DNA from: Ridgeia piscesae
Taxonomy: Eukaryota; Annelida; Polychaeta; Sabellida; Siboglinidae
Length of the DNA stretch: 64,000 nt
Assembly (NCBI GenBank): GCA_025642075.2
Contig: JAODUO010000428.1
Span: 85,001-149,000 of the forward strand
Direction of reading: 5' to 3'
Positions 14,101 to 25,700 of the stretch are shown here, in pieces. Each line of letters starts with the position of its first letter. The first letter of the stretch is position 1. The notes under the pieces were generated by a model. That model was not told the origin of the DNA. It saw nothing but the letters and a program-made list of their open reading frames with translations, and did not search any database. A program made the translations under genes and the position numbers.

Positions 14101-17100
14101 ATGCATGACATTTGTTATGATCTCAATCACGCATGACATTTGTTATGATCTAAATCACACATGACATTTGTTATGATCTCAATCATGCATGACATTTGTT
14201 ATGATCTCAATCACGCATGACTTTTGTTATGATCTCAATCACGCATGACATTTGTTATGATCTCAATCACGCATGACATTTGTTATGATCTCAATCACGC
14301 ATGACATTTGTTATGATCTCAATCACGCATGACATTTGTTATGATCTCAATCATGCATGACATTTGTTTTGATCTCAATCACGAATGACATTTGTTATGA
14401 TCTCAATCACGCATGACATTTGTTATGATCTCAATCACGCATGACATTTGTTATGATCTCAATCACGCATGACATTTGTTTTGATCTCAATCACGCATGA
14501 CATTTGTTATGATCTCAATCACGCATGACATTTGTTTTGATCTCAATCACGCATGACATTTGTTATGATCTCAATCACGCATGACATTTGTTATGATCTC
14601 AATCATGTTATGATCTCAATCATGCATGACATTTGTTAAGATCTCAATCACACATGACATTTGTTTTGATCTCAATCATGCATGACATTTGCTATGATCT
14701 CAATCACACATGACATTTGTTTTGATATCAATCACGCATGACATTTGTTATGATCTCAATCATGCATGACATTTGTTATGATCTCAATCACGCATGACTT
14801 TTGTTATGATCTCAATCACGCATGACATTTGTTATGATCTCAATCATGCATGACATTTGTTATGATCTCAATCACGCATGACATTTGTTTTGATCTCAAT
14901 CACGCATGACATTTGTTATGATCTCAATCACGCATGACATTTGTTATGATCTCAATCATGTTATGATCTCAATCATGCATGACATTTGTTAAGATCTCAA
15001 TCACACATGACATTTGTTTTGATCTCAATCATGCATGACATTTGCTATGATCAATTACACACATTTCATTTGATTCTGAGCTGTCAAATAATTGCGCATT
15101 AGCCACAAAAGTAAATTGATTTTGATGTATCTTATCGTTCATCTTGTTTCTTGTCTGGATTGTTGACATAAATAATATTCTGATTATTTTCAATATGTTT
15201 TGTAGTCACGCGACAGTAATATAATTTTGCTTTCTATTAGCATGTGCTATATTCCACATAGCACTTGTGATGGCAGTGTCATTTGCTGTATGTACTATTT
15301 CAATCCTGATTTGAGAAAAACAGAACCCCACTTCCTGAGTGACATAAAATAGAACCCAATTGATGTATGGGTGTTAGTTTTTGTGTTAATCCTTGAAGAC
15401 ACCTTATATCTTGCAATGATATAATAATTGATAAAATAATTGCTTATAATTATGGAGGAATCAACAAAACAAAACTGATTTTCATATATATTGTTGGCCA
15501 TCTTGGATTTTTGATATATGTAAATTATATATTAATTAGTTTCAGTTAGTCATACATCAATGATATCATAGATATAGATAATTCCTTTCTGGTTCAGATT
15601 ATATACACTTTTTTGTAATAGTGATAACAGTTTTTCCGATATACGGTTCATTATGTGAACCCACGTCTGGTCATAGTGTTGAGGCCCTCAGAAACTCAGG
15701 GCTTAAGAGGTTAATATGTACCTTACAAGTTACAAATCTAAATGTATGCACCTAGTCTTATGTATGCAGTTATTTTCCCATTTGATGTGTGTACAGTGCT
15801 CAATCTTTACCTTGGTACATGTTGTTTTCTATGAAGTGGTCCAACAGGAGATTTGCAGTGAAGTTGTCCAGGAATATTCCATAGTTAATCTGAAAAAAAT
15901 ATTACTGTACTCTTTGTATCAGAAAATAATACGCACACTGGAAAATATTTTTGATGTATAAATTACAGTCGTATAGGACGTATCACCCTTAACAACTGCT
16001 GCACAAAATTTGAAAAATCTAGACTGACTTTACTTTGAATATGACTTGTTTTTAAACATTACAAAACGTGGGACACTACATCTGGTAAGTGATCAAGTTA
16101 GGTCAAAGGGAATCACGGGAGACTTGCCTTGTCTTGTAGCATCTGTAGGATGCGGTCTGTCTCCCCCATCTCAAGGAGACAGCGGATGAGTGCATAAGGG
16201 GTGGAGTCGGGCATCTCCAGGCATTCGTTTGTGTGTCGGTATCTGAAGAAGGTGGGAAACAGAGTCATGGAAACAATAACAGAAGGTGGGATACAGAGTC
16301 ATGGAAACAATAACAGAAGGTGGGAAACAGAGTCATGGAAACAATAACAGAAGGTGGGAAACAGTCATGGAAACAATAACAGAAGGTGGGAAACAGAGTC
16401 ATGGAAACAATAACAGAAGGTGGGAAACAGAGTCATGGAAACAATAACAGAAGGTAGGAAACAGAGTCATGGAAACAATAACAGAAGGTGGGAAACAGAG
16501 TCATGGAAACAATAACAGAAGGTAGGAAACAGAGTCATGGAAACAATAACAGAAGGTGGGAAACAGAGTCATGGAAACAATAACAGAAGGTGGGAAACAG
16601 AGTCATGGAAACAATAACAGAAGGTAGGAAACAGAGTCATGGAAACAATAACAGAAGGTGGGAAACAGAGTCATGGAAACAATAACAGAAGGTAGGAAAC
16701 AGAGTCATGGAAACAATAACAGAAGGTGGGAAACAGAATCATGGAAACAATACCAGAAGGTGGGAAACAGTCATGGAAACAATAACAGAAGGTGGAAAAC
16801 AGTCATGGAAACAATAACAGAAGGTGGGAAACAGTCATGAAAACAATAACAGAAGGTGGGAAACAGAGTCATGGAAACAATAACAGAAGGTAGGAAACAG
16901 AGTCATGGAAACAATAACAGAAGGTGGGAAACAGAGTCATGGAAACAATAACAGAAGGTGGGAAACAGAGTCATGGAAACAATAACAGAAGGTGGGAAAC
17001 AGAGTCATGGAAACAATAACAGAAGGTGGGAAACAGAGTCATGGAAACAATAACAGAAGGTGGGAAACAGAGTCATGGAAACAATAACAGAAGGTGGGAA

Positions 17101-20100
17101 ACAGAATCATGGAAACAATAACAGAAGGTGGGAAACAGAATCATGGAAACAATAACAGAAGGTGGGAAACAGAGTCATGGAAACAATAACAGAAGGTGGG
17201 AAACAGAGTCATGGAAACAATAACAGAAGGTGGGAAACAGAATCATGGAAACAATAACAGAAGGTGGGAAACAGAGTCATGGAAACAATAACAGAAGGTG
17301 GGAAACAGAGTCATGGAAACAATAACAGAAGGTGGGAAACAGAATCATGGAAACAATAACAGAAGGTGGGAAACAGAATCATGGAAACAATAACAGAAGG
17401 TGGGAAACAGAATCATGGAAACAATAACAGAAGGTGGGAAACAGAATCATGGAAACAATAACAGAAGGTGGGAAACAGAATCATGGAAACAATAACAGAA
17501 GGTGGGAAACAGAGTCATGGAAACAATAACAGAAGGCATGAAACAGAGTCATTGAAACAATAACAGGAAATACAGACAAGACTCTTGCACAACAACATTT
17601 GCGGCCTAACTTTGACGAAAAATGTGATTCTGCTAGTCCTTGTGTGCAGCGTGGAGAACTAGACCCTGGAGAGTGGAGACCTAGGCCCTGGAGAGTGGAG
17701 ACCTAGGCCCTGGAGAGTGGAGACCTAGGGCCTGGAGAGTGGAGACCTAGGCCCTGGAGAGTGGAGACCTAGGCCCTGGAGAGTGGAGACCTAGGGCCTG
17801 GAGAGTGGAGACCTAGCCCTGAAGAGTGGAGACCTAGGCCCTGGAGAGTGGAGACCTAGGCCCTGGAGAGTGGAGACCTAGGCCCTGGAGAGTGGAGACC
17901 TAGGGCCTGGAGAGTGGAGACCTAGGGCCTGGAGAGTGGAGACCTAGGCCCTGGAGAGTGGAGACCTAGGGCCTGGAGAGTGGAGACCTAGGCCCTGGAG
18001 AGTGGAGACCTAGGCCTGGAGAGTGGAGACCTAGGCCCTGGAGAGTGGAGACCTAGGGCCTGGAGAGTGGAGACCTAGGCCCTGGAGAGTGGAGACCTAG
18101 GCTCTAAAGACTGGAAACCTAGGCCCTGGAGAGTGGAGACCTAGGGCCTGGAGAGTGGAGACCTAGGGCCTGGAGAGTGGAGACCTAGGCCCTGAGTGGA
18201 GACCTGGCTGAGAGTGGAGACCTAGGGCCTGGAGAGTGGAGACCTAGGCCCTGGAGAGTGGAGACCTAGGGCCTGGAGAGTGGAGACCTAGGGCCTGAAG
18301 AGTGGAGACCTAGGCCCTGGAGAGTGGAGACATAGGCCCTGGAGAGTGGAGACCTAGGGCCTGGAGAGTGGAGACCTAGGCCCTGGAGTGGAGACCTAGG
18401 GCCTGGAGGGTGGAGACCTAGGCTCTAAAGAGTGGAGACCTAGGCCTTGAAGAGTGGAGACCTAGACTCTAAAGACTGGAGATCTAGGCCCTGAAGAGTG
18501 GAGACCTAGGCCCTGAAGAGTGGAGACCTAGACTCAAAAGACTGGAGATCTAGGCCTTGAAGAGTGGAGAACTAGGCCCTGAAGAGTGGAGACCTAGGCT
18601 CTAAAGACTGGAGATCTAGGCCCTGAAGAGGGGAGACCTAGGCCCTGAAGAGTGGAGACCTAGGCTCTAAAGACTGGAGACGTAGGCTCTAAAGAGTGGA
18701 GACCTAGACTCTAAAGAGTGGAGACCTAGACTCCACAGAGTGGAGACCTAGGCCCTGAAGAGTGGAGACCTAGGCTCTAAAGACTGGAGACGTAGGCTCT
18801 AAAGAGTGGAGACCTAGACTCCACAGAGTGGAGACATAGACTCTAAAGAGTGGAGACCTAGACTCTAAAGAGTGGAGACCTAGACTCTAAAGAGTGGAGA
18901 CATAGACTCTAAAGAGTGGAGACCTAGAATCTACAGAGTGGAGACCTAGACTCTAAAGAGTGGAGACCTAGACTCTACAATATACATGACACATATACAT
19001 GAATTGCTTCAATAATAAATTCAAGTATATTTTGACTAGACAAATATTGATATTGTAACATGTGTGTTCCTGACTGGTCCTGGTTGAAAAGGATGGTTTG
19101 TAATTGCTGGTGTTTCGCTTTGTTTTTGGTGATGTTATCAAATCTATTTGAAAGTCCTGTGTGTTCTGAGGAGTGAGTTTTCCACGACATCTTTAACGGA
19201 GAAGAACCGACAGTGAGACTGAGACTGGTGCGTGTGACTCACTTGTAGAAGATGCTCTGTACAAAATCCAGTTGGACGGTGTCGATGCTGTCCAGCTTGT
19301 TTGCAAGCTGAAACAATCAAGGTAAGGTTTGTTAGATCTTTATCAGCATCGTCTCCAATGGACAAAACTTGCAGCAAAAATATGTGAAGTGTGAATTCAT
19401 TTCTACTTAGAGGTGCTAGCTACTCTGTCCAGAACTGGTCAAGCAGTAATTTGGAATAGGACGTCTGCTGTCCAGAATGTGGGAAAGTGGACATCAAAGG
19501 GTATTGCGGATTTGCGGTAAACTGCTCACCTCAGCACTATTTCCAGTCAATTGTGATTTTAAACTGGATATTTGGTTTACCATTTGAATGTGTTACAGGC
19601 GGAATCTTTCATATTGCAAACATTGTTCCGAGCTTAATAAAGTAACTAAACACACAGTAAACCTTCAACATGCCTGTTGTAGTCATAAGAACATATTAAA
19701 TGACAAAATGAAACCCAGGAGCGGGAACCCGCGCTTTAATCCTCTACAAGTAAACCTCGCCGGTCAGCAATGGGTCAGTCTGTCACAGTATCTAGCAACC
19801 CGTTAGCTTTTAACCACTCATACAGGTGGCGCTATCTATTGGACAAGAACAAGTGATAATTACAATACTGTTCTTTGGGCACTGTACAATATCTAGGAGT
19901 ATTTATCACATGATTTTCTTTTGAAAGTTTTGAGCTATTTCAAAATGTGTCTTGCTGAATGTGTAAGATCAAAATATAGACACTGACTATGTCCATGTCA
20001 ACAGCTGACGTCTTTCCTTCTTTCTCAAACTTCTCTGACAACTTCACGGCCAGTTCACCTACAACAAAATGGAACATGCCGACATCAACACGGTTCTTTT

Positions 20101-22269
20101 GTCACATGACAAGTACCTCCTGTCCATTTCACACCAGTTGACAGTAGCGCAGCATCCAACTGCACTTACAACTACACTACTCAGTCTCTACTGCAACTTA
20201 CAAATTATCAAGCAGTAGGAAATATGATTATCTGTATAGAACAAACATGTCACATTGACAAGTGAACCCAGCAGTGAGGTCAGGGACCATCTCACTGAGA
20301 CAACAAACTCAGCAGGAATATCACTGAACATAATTCAGTGTTAAAATTAAGGTTTAATATCAAAAATGCAAAATGCTGTGACAGTGTCACCAGGGACGTT
20401 ATTCGCGATTCCATGGAGACCATGGTGTGTCCTCGTATTATGCAGTGCATCTTTTTTCAAATCGCTAATGTTATTCAAAAATATTACATCCATATAATTA
20501 ACTAAAAACTGTAGATATAATTGTTCACCAGTGACAACACACTGGTGATGTGTATAATGTATTACCGGTAGTCCGGTACTGGTCATAAATCATACTCTGT
20601 ACTCTTGCACTGCCCAACTTAACTACACACGTCACAAAAGAGTCTACACATACTTTGTGTTCAACATTAGGTGGGTGGGTAATCCTTGTGACACAAACAT
20701 AACTACCACAACAGTCTCTAGGTTCACGGCACAACCATCTAAAGACCTCACACACAGGTTTCTAATGGATTTTACTCTGCCATTTCATTACACCAACGAC
20801 AGGAAATACATTTTAATAGCCGCTAAGAGTAGGTGGTTACACATTTATTCAAACAAAACTAGACATGTAGAGACTGTCTGAGGAGACAGAAGAGACTGAC
20901 TGGCGTCAAACTGTTGGAGCACTGGAGACTGCAGTCTCTGCTGCCACACGTCTCTACACGCGTATGCCTCCGACAGAAGTGTCCGCCGACCTGCAACAAC
21001 AGACACAGCCTAGTGATGACACTAATATGACACTGATATGTAATGTGTACAGTTAGCAGACACATGTGTGGCAGAGGGTTAAATTGCTGGTGAATACAAC
21101 ATTACAGTGGTGGTCTGGTGGCAACCTTCCACAAATAGGTATCTTTTTCTAAGACCACACATAGCAGGTAGACTATTTTTTTATTTATGCAAATTACTAA
21201 GTACACATTTATTGATTTTTTAACCTAGAATTGGGTTCCCATGGTAACAAACAATATGTCCACCCTTCACAATCACAGTGTGACAGATGCAACATTTTCA
21301 GGGACTTAATTAATTCTTAATCGTTTTTGTACCAACCAACCAAGTTCCATGTATATTTTTTTTCCTTTTGAAATTTGCCTCAAAAAATGAATTTGTTTTC
21401 AAAAGGGAAGTAAGAAACACGATAAAACCAGAATCCAGACGTTCATTTATTTAGCAACACTGCGACAAAATATTGATGTTACACCACAGTAATCTACGGC
21501 CTGCTGCTGGTGGTGTCGACTTTAGTTTAGCACGATTTTTTTGTGTGAATTTTATTCTTCACTGATTTTGTCCCTCCTACATGCCTGGTTGTGACAAACA
21601 GGTGGACAGATTTATGTAGACAGCTTTCCACTATTTTTATGAACATCGTTTGTTTAATTTATTTGTTATTAAAATTTATTTTGTTATGCAGAAAAAATAT
21701 TTTAAAAGAAATATTGTGATACAACCACATCCCAAACTGCAGTCTCTTGAAAAACAACACCATGTTCCTTCTTCAATAACTAGGCAATGGTTGGGAGTAG
21801 GCTGACAGTTCATTTTTTCAGCCAAATCTACACTGAAATATAGATTCAATAACAAATAAAATGCCGCCAGATATTCTTGAAATTTTTTTGTTTACTTTAG
21901 CTTTGCCTTTGAAAGTCACAAGACGTCTGCAATTTCATCAAAAAGATAAACAACAATTCAACTGAGGACATGTTTCACTCCATTGTTGAATGTATATCAA
22001 AATCATTATTTGACTAATAAGGCAGAAGCTGAACCGCAAAAAATGCTATGTCAAATGTCCAAGACCAAGGTTATGCCAGATACAATTGACACGTTGGTAT
22101 ATTATCGCCCACGTTAAGAGTTTACTGTACATGATGCTTCCTCCTCACTGGTGGCATTTACATCATAATTGGAAATTATTGTTAATTTAACTAATTTCAT
22201 TGATTACTTACATTCAAGAGTAACACAATTTCGCAAAACATGACATTTATACAATACTCTACGCCACAT
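1793..22269 (-). CDS. MRPS27: Mitochondrial small ribosomal subunit protein mS27 (MRPS27), 11 coding exons, complete
   Basis: Joined CDS (minus strand): 22269-22212, 20990-20901, 20058-19988, 19307-19243, 16242-16128, 15889-15811, 13853-13705, 12734-12492, 11992-11849, 3599-3531, 2110-1793. This gives 1401 nt and 466 residues (human protein about 414), and every exon phase matches. The product is a pentatricopeptide-type protein of the mitochondrial ribosome small subunit. The N-terminus MWRRVLYKCHVLRNC is rich in Arg and hydrophobic residues with no acid, as expected of a matrix-targeting presequence. Family landmarks read in order: LLSEAYACRDVW, FEKEGK, INYGIFLDNFTANLL, YDLMLQEDF, NPWYDDHFDLD, and a C-terminal charged coiled coil around LLLQWDEDRQERLQSEMER. 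The start is the only ATG preceding a donor whose phase fits exon 2. Identification rests on recalled similarity to vertebrate MRPS27 along the whole length, not on a search. Introns 4, 6, 7, 9 and 10 hold large minisatellites. Confidence 0.92.
2113..2600. repeat. Minisatellite with GTGACAcgTGACAGACAA-type units at the MRPS27 exon 11 acceptor
   Basis: Units of about 16-18 bp (core GTGACACGTGACAGACAA), considerably diverged. The array begins at the acceptor AG of exon 11 and runs into intron 10. Confidence 0.85.
2601..3220. other. MRPS27 intron 10, unique AT-rich part
   Basis: No coding segment, RNA gene or repeat was recognised apart from the fold-back element that follows. Confidence 0.5.
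3221..3386. mobile_element. TTAA-ended fold-back element, 166 bp
   Basis: TTAACTTTGTGAA at the left is mirrored by TTCACAAAGTTAA at the right. The arms continue almost to the centre (TACAAGTG / CTTGTAG) with scattered mismatches, so the whole element can fold into one hairpin. Located in MRPS27 intron 10. Confidence 0.7.
3531..3599 (-). CDS. MRPS27: MRPS27 exon 10
   Basis: 69 nt, phase 0 at both ends. The acceptor is GTGAGCAG, the donor GTATGT. It encodes ELSNQLAATNGAVAQE and SLEEALR. The intron upstream of it (3600-11848) is almost entirely one 21-bp minisatellite. Confidence 0.85.
3936..11404. repeat. 21-bp minisatellite, about 7.5 kb, in MRPS27 intron 9
   Basis: Core CACTCCCTGAACACTACACC plus T, 21 bp, with 20-bp variants (CCCTAACACT). 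About 355 units. Variant blocks repeat at longer range: 4600-5050 recurs 558 bp later, and the 7366-7580 block recurs near 9755-9990. Short open frames through it are artefacts of the unit length. Confidence 0.95.
11405..11848. other. MRPS27 intron 9, unique part next to exon 9
   Basis: AT-rich, with a 61-codon plus-strand frame (11557-11742) that has no recognisable similarity and no splice support. I see nothing else. Confidence 0.5.
11849..11992 (-). CDS. MRPS27: MRPS27 exon 9
   Basis: 144 nt, phase 0 at both ends. The acceptor is GTTTTGAAG, the donor GTCAGT. It encodes IDQFRESLEAVQTKEPPEE and then YYTADQKAKLLEEFQ. This is a charged linker leading into the C-terminal coiled coil. Confidence 0.88.
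12098..12208 (+). mobile_element. LINE reverse-transcriptase fragment (CR1/L2/Jockey-like)
   Basis: The plus frame reads RPHLEYCIQAWRPYRKKDID and MLERVQRRATKII. This is the well-known post-catalytic block of non-LTR reverse transcriptases (RPxLEYxxxxWxP...LExVQRRATKxI). It is a short orphan piece inside MRPS27 intron 8, with no surrounding RT core that I can see, so it is a decayed 5'-truncated copy. Confidence 0.8.
12492..12734 (-). CDS. MRPS27: MRPS27 exon 8
   Basis: 243 nt, phase 0 at both ends. The acceptor is CTGCCTTAG, the donor GTGAGA. It encodes KQIWIRVSFIENPWYDDHF and then SYQLIGWALYEKFESG, matching the family block around YGYALLGKVE. Confidence 0.92.
13110..13704. repeat. 97-bp tandem repeat ending at the MRPS27 exon 7 donor
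   Basis: The motif ACCCACAATGCAC recurs at 13197, 13294, 13391 and 13488 (period exactly 97) and again at 13686, where it runs straight into the donor of exon 7. About six units, the outer ones diverged. Confidence 0.9.
13705..13853 (-). CDS. MRPS27: MRPS27 exon 7
   Basis: 149 nt, acceptor GTGTGTCCAG, donor GTGAGG. It encodes EGAAVAYDLMLQEDFSHP, then ALAWYACHLHW and an acidic Pro/Glu-rich tail (PPAEPEEDDE). A 97-bp tandem array ends directly at this donor. Confidence 0.9.
13990..15055. repeat. 28-bp minisatellite in MRPS27 intron 6
   Basis: Units contain GATCTCAATCACGCATGACA and TTTGTTAT; about 37 copies. A block with a shortened unit (AATCATGTTATGATCTCAAT) occurs twice, near 14605 and 14955, showing a roughly 350-bp internal duplication. 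Confidence 0.92.
15811..15889 (-). CDS. MRPS27: MRPS27 exon 6
   Basis: 79 nt, acceptor TTTTTTTCAG, donor GTAAAG, ending in phase 1. INYGIFLDNFTANLLLDHF is the most recognisable MRPS27 block (vertebrate YGIFPDNFTFNLL). Confidence 0.93.
16128..16242 (-). CDS. MRPS27: MRPS27 exon 5, followed by a GC-AG intron
   Basis: 115 nt, acceptor CTTCTTCAG. It encodes YRHTNECLEM, then a PPR-like helical segment RCLLEMGETDRILQML. The 5' splice site of the next intron reads AAG|GCAAGT, the classic GC-AG form, so no GT donor is needed. The codon phase (0) matches exon 6 exactly. Confidence 0.88.
16247..17560. repeat. 34-bp minisatellite at the MRPS27 exon 5 acceptor
   Basis: Core GTCATGGAAACAATAACAG and AAGGTGGGAAACA. 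About 38 units. It starts 3 nt from the acceptor AG of exon 5, and on the minus strand each unit carries the pyrimidine-rich CACCTTCTG that resembles the true tract. Confidence 0.92.
17648..18975. repeat. 22-bp minisatellite in MRPS27 intron 4
   Basis: Core GAGTGGAGACCTAGGCCCTG, about 60 units, with homogeneous units on the left and diverged ones (GACTCTAAAGA) on the right. Each intact unit contains the palindrome CCTAGG. Confidence 0.92.
19243..19307 (-). CDS. MRPS27: MRPS27 exon 4
   Basis: 65 nt, acceptor TTGTTTCAG, donor GTGAGT, ending in phase 2. It encodes LANKLDSIDTVQLDF and VQSIFYK, in the position of the family helix that ends in a Tyr-x-Tyr-Lys-type motif. Confidence 0.87.
19988..20058 (-). 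CDS. MRPS27: MRPS27 exon 3
   Basis: 71 nt, acceptor GTTGTAG, donor GTCAGT. It encodes ELAVKLSEKFEKEGK and TSAVDMDI. FEKEGK corresponds to the FERK region of vertebrate MRPS27. Confidence 0.87.
20901..20990 (-). CDS. MRPS27: MRPS27 exon 2
   Basis: 90 nt, phase 1 at both ends. The acceptor is TTGTTGCAG; the donor is GTCAGT after GCCA. It encodes RRTLLSEAYACRDVW and QQFDA, matching the segment just after the presequence in the family. The weak donor was chosen because it alone restores phase with exon 3, and the resulting join (FDA-S-ELAVKL) keeps the family spacing. Confidence 0.85.
20991..22211. other. MRPS27 intron 1
   Basis: AT-rich intron with no repeat array, which is unusual here. No additional exon or RNA gene was recognised. 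Confidence 0.5.
22212..22269 (-). CDS. MRPS27: MRPS27 exon 1 (start codon, presequence)
   Basis: 58 nt ending in phase 1. It begins ATG TGG CGT and encodes MWRRVLYKCHVLRNC and four further residues. The donor is a strong GTAAGT (22211-22206). Too short for ordinary ORF calling; found by looking for a Met-led segment whose donor phase completes the first codon of exon 2. Confidence 0.82.
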
Positions 22270-22610
22270 GATGATATCGGTGACCGGATACGGTGCCCCG
22301 GATACACGTTATAGCGGAATAAAAATGCATGCCGATGCATATACTATTGTTTCAACAATTTAATCACGTTTTATTAAGTGGGCTTTCAGCAAAGTGTGTT
22401 ACATGCGGACATACTGCTATCATATATTTAACTATCTTGGTGCAAAGTATTTACATTTTAACAAACAAATGCAAATACAAATTAATGCTTATTTGTGAAA
22501 ACAATGTCACAAATGTGTTATAACCGTGGTAACCGTGTTAAGCATACTGTGTTAAACGGACGGCAAGTTTTACTATTTAACTAAATTTTTTGTTGTTGGA
22601 TGTGTTGATA
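22270..22610. promoter_or_regulatory. Probable bidirectional promoter of MRPS27 and METTL25B
   Basis: These 341 bp separate the MRPS27 start codon (minus) from the METTL25B start codon (plus). Both 5' UTRs and any shared promoter must lie here unless a non-coding first exon exists. The MRPS27-proximal side (22270-22320) is locally CpG-containing (CCGGATACGG, CCCCGGATACACG) against an AT-rich surround. No TATA box is placed at a sensible distance on either side. This is inference from gene positions. Confidence 0.55.
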
Positions 22611-22727
22611 ATGGCATTATGTTGTTACAGTGATGATACGTTTTCGGTCGATAAGATTAGACGCCGGTTAAAGGGGGCTCTGTGGTTAATTGATCACTAC
22701 AACTGGCTGATCGATGCCTACATGTCC
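22611..22727 (+). CDS. METTL25B: METTL25B exon 1 (start codon)
   Basis: 117 nt, phase 0. ATG at 22611 gives MALCCYSDDTFSVDKIRRR, then WLIDHYNWLIDAYMS, corresponding to the N-terminal helix ending in LLDAYVVDFF in vertebrates. The donor is GTAAGT. The open frame extends 21 nt further upstream without an ATG. Confidence 0.83.
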
Positions 22728-25700
22728 GTAAGTTTAGTGTATTGCGTGACACGGGCTGTCAAGTGTCAACTCATCTCAGTCAAACTTATCAGTGACAGTG
22801 TCCCCACGGTAGGGTGGTCGGACCAAATTTTTCTTTCGAACAAAAAAAATATGTATTGCTCTTCCCTGAAAGTAGTCACCATAAGAAGTATCATGGTAGT
22901 TGTTTCATGTATTTAAGTGAAATATTAAGCAAACTACAGACGTGTGAAGTTACGAATTTCATGACTTTTTCTGATGGCTTGCTAATATATGATTTTTTTT
23001 ATAAACCACACATATTGTAATTTTTTTTCCTTTCATATTCAATAACTGAAGTGCAATGGTGCTTGTTTCATGTATGTAGATGAAATATTAAGGAAACTGC
23101 AATTTTCTGAAATTTCAAATTTTCCACCATTTTCCGACAAATTTCTTGACAAATGTAATCTTGCCAATAAACCTTTAGAAATGCTAATTTTCTTCTTCTG
23201 ATATTAGTAATTAATTAAAATGCAATGATGCTTCCTTCAAGTACACATGAAATAATAATGAAAATGCTATTTTATAAAAAAAAATTGTTTTGTTTTCCAA
23301 ACATTCTCCTATTTGATTTTGTACATAAATCACAAGATCATTAAAAAAAATTACACTGCTCTGACTGAAAGATTAACAACAGAAAGTTAATCACCTTGTC
23401 ATAATCTTTACATTTTTATTTACACATGTTTTCATTCATTTAATGTGTCATAATTTGTCAACATTACGCAAATTACATAATTTGTATACTCAAAACTAAA
23501 TATTAATTGTCATCAAAGAGTACCCCAGTAACAACATAATAAGTCATGTGTAATATAATTTGAAAAAAATTGATAATTCATAATCAATTTTTTTAATAAT
23601 TAATCATTTAAATGTAGCTTAACCAATACACAAACGTGCAAACGATATGCTAAACATATAAAACAATAAACAATTTAATATAAATTTGCTACGTTAAACA
23701 TGGCAGTGATTAATTAGTTTGCACAGCCACACCTGCAGCCGTCAGAATCTGTCATCTATAAATTATAATACTATTAATTAAAAACATCCGCTTTCGACCA
23801 CGTCGGGATCCGAGTGCTTTATATACCACAATGCATTGCGTGCACCACGCGTACGGGTGAAGAAGTCAAAATGGCGACTTAGTTTGAGACAGGGGCTCCA
23901 TAAACAGACAGTGGTACTGGTCCTGGATGTAACTGTGACAGTGGCACTGGTCCTGGATGTAACTGTGACAGTGGCACTGGTCCTGGATGTAACTGTGACA
24001 GTGGCACTGGTCCTGGATGTAACTGTGACAGTGGCACTGGTCCTGGATGTAACTGTGACAGTGGCACTGGTCCTGGATGTAACTGCAACAGTGGCACTGG
24101 TCCTGGATGTAACTGTGACAGTGGCACGGGTCCTGGATGTAACTGTGACAGTGGCACGGGTCCTGGATGTAACTGTGACAGTGGCACGGGTCCTGGATGT
24201 AACTGTGACAGTGGCACTGGTCCTGGATGTAACTGTGACAGTGGCACTGGTCCTGGATGTAACTGTGACAGAGGCATCCTGTGTAACCTGACAGATGTCC
24301 ATGAACTGTGACAGTGGCACTGGTCCTGGATGTAACTGTGACAGTGGCACTGGTCCTGGATGTAACTGTGACAGTGGCATGGGTCCTGGATGTAACTGTG
24401 ACAGTGGCACGGGTTCTGGATGTAACTGTTACAGTGGCATGGGTCCTGGATGTAACTGTGACAGTGGCACGGGTCCTGGATGTAACTGTGACAGTGGCAC
24501 GGATCCTGGATGTAACTGTGACAGTGACACGGCTCCTGGATGTAACTGTGACAGTGGCACTGGTCCTGGATGTAACTGTGACAGTGGCACGGGTTCTGGA
24601 TGTAACTGTGACAGTGGCACGGGTCCTGGATGTAACTGTGACAGTGGCACGGGTTCTGGATGTAACTGTTACAGTGGCATGGGTCCTGGATGTAACTGTG
24701 ACAGTGGCACGGGTCCTGGATGTAACTGTGACAGTGGCACGGATCCTGGATGTAACTGTGACAGTGACACGGCTCCTGGATGTAACTGTGACAGTGGCAT
24801 GGGTCCTGGATGTAATTTCTTGGATTAGGCATTTAGCTTTAGCTCTAGTATTTGTACTCCAAACAACCAACATATTTTTTATCAAATACTGTGGTCCATT
24901 TATCAGGAAGAAATTCAGGAAAATGAATTATCAAGTGGTCCAATTTAGTTAATATAATCCAAGTTAAGCAAAGAGCCAACTTGCATAATCTGAGTTAGAC
25001 ATGTATTTGGTTGTAGAAATATGTTCCTAATCAGCCATTCCTCAGAATTCTGTCCAAGTAGAGCGAAGATTTTATTATTATTAAATTAAAAAAATCCAAC
25101 TTAGATATATCCGACTATTGTGTGTAGGAAAATATACAGAATGCTGACATTTTCATTCGTAGGACTTCTTTGTGCATCAACTCAGTAGCAGCATCCCAAG
25201 AGGCTGGTGGGATGTCTTGCTAGCCATGGAACCCCCACAAATGGCAGCCATGTTGAAACCTGAGATGTCTCAGACCAGGTACCCGGTACTTCACAAGTAT
25301 TTAATGTCCTATCGTAATTATATTACATCAGGTGTAATTAAAATTGTTTAGTTGGCTTCATTTTTATTACACATTATCTCAAACATTTATGTTATACAAA
25401 ATGTATCTGGTCTGTTTGTTTCACCCATTTAAAGCGACATGGTACGTTCGTGGCTTTTTATTTTTATTGCAAAATCATGTTATATGGTAATAAATTATAC
25501 CCATTATAGCATAAAGACATTTAAAATATGTTTTCATGTACCATTTACGGGGTTGAAAATAGATGCAGTAAGGGCACTTAACTCTGTGTACACATCGACC
25601 ACGAGGCGTTTTCGAAACCGTTGTAGGCGTGACTAAAACCCCAGAAGGAAATGCATGATCACGCGATGCAGTATCACGTGAACACAAGTTGACGCCATTA

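Noticed and set aside
23778..24952. Frames of up to 339 codons with CHCHSYIQDP- or VTVALVLD-type repeats
   Set aside because: 30-bp array open on both strands; lies in METTL25B intron 1.
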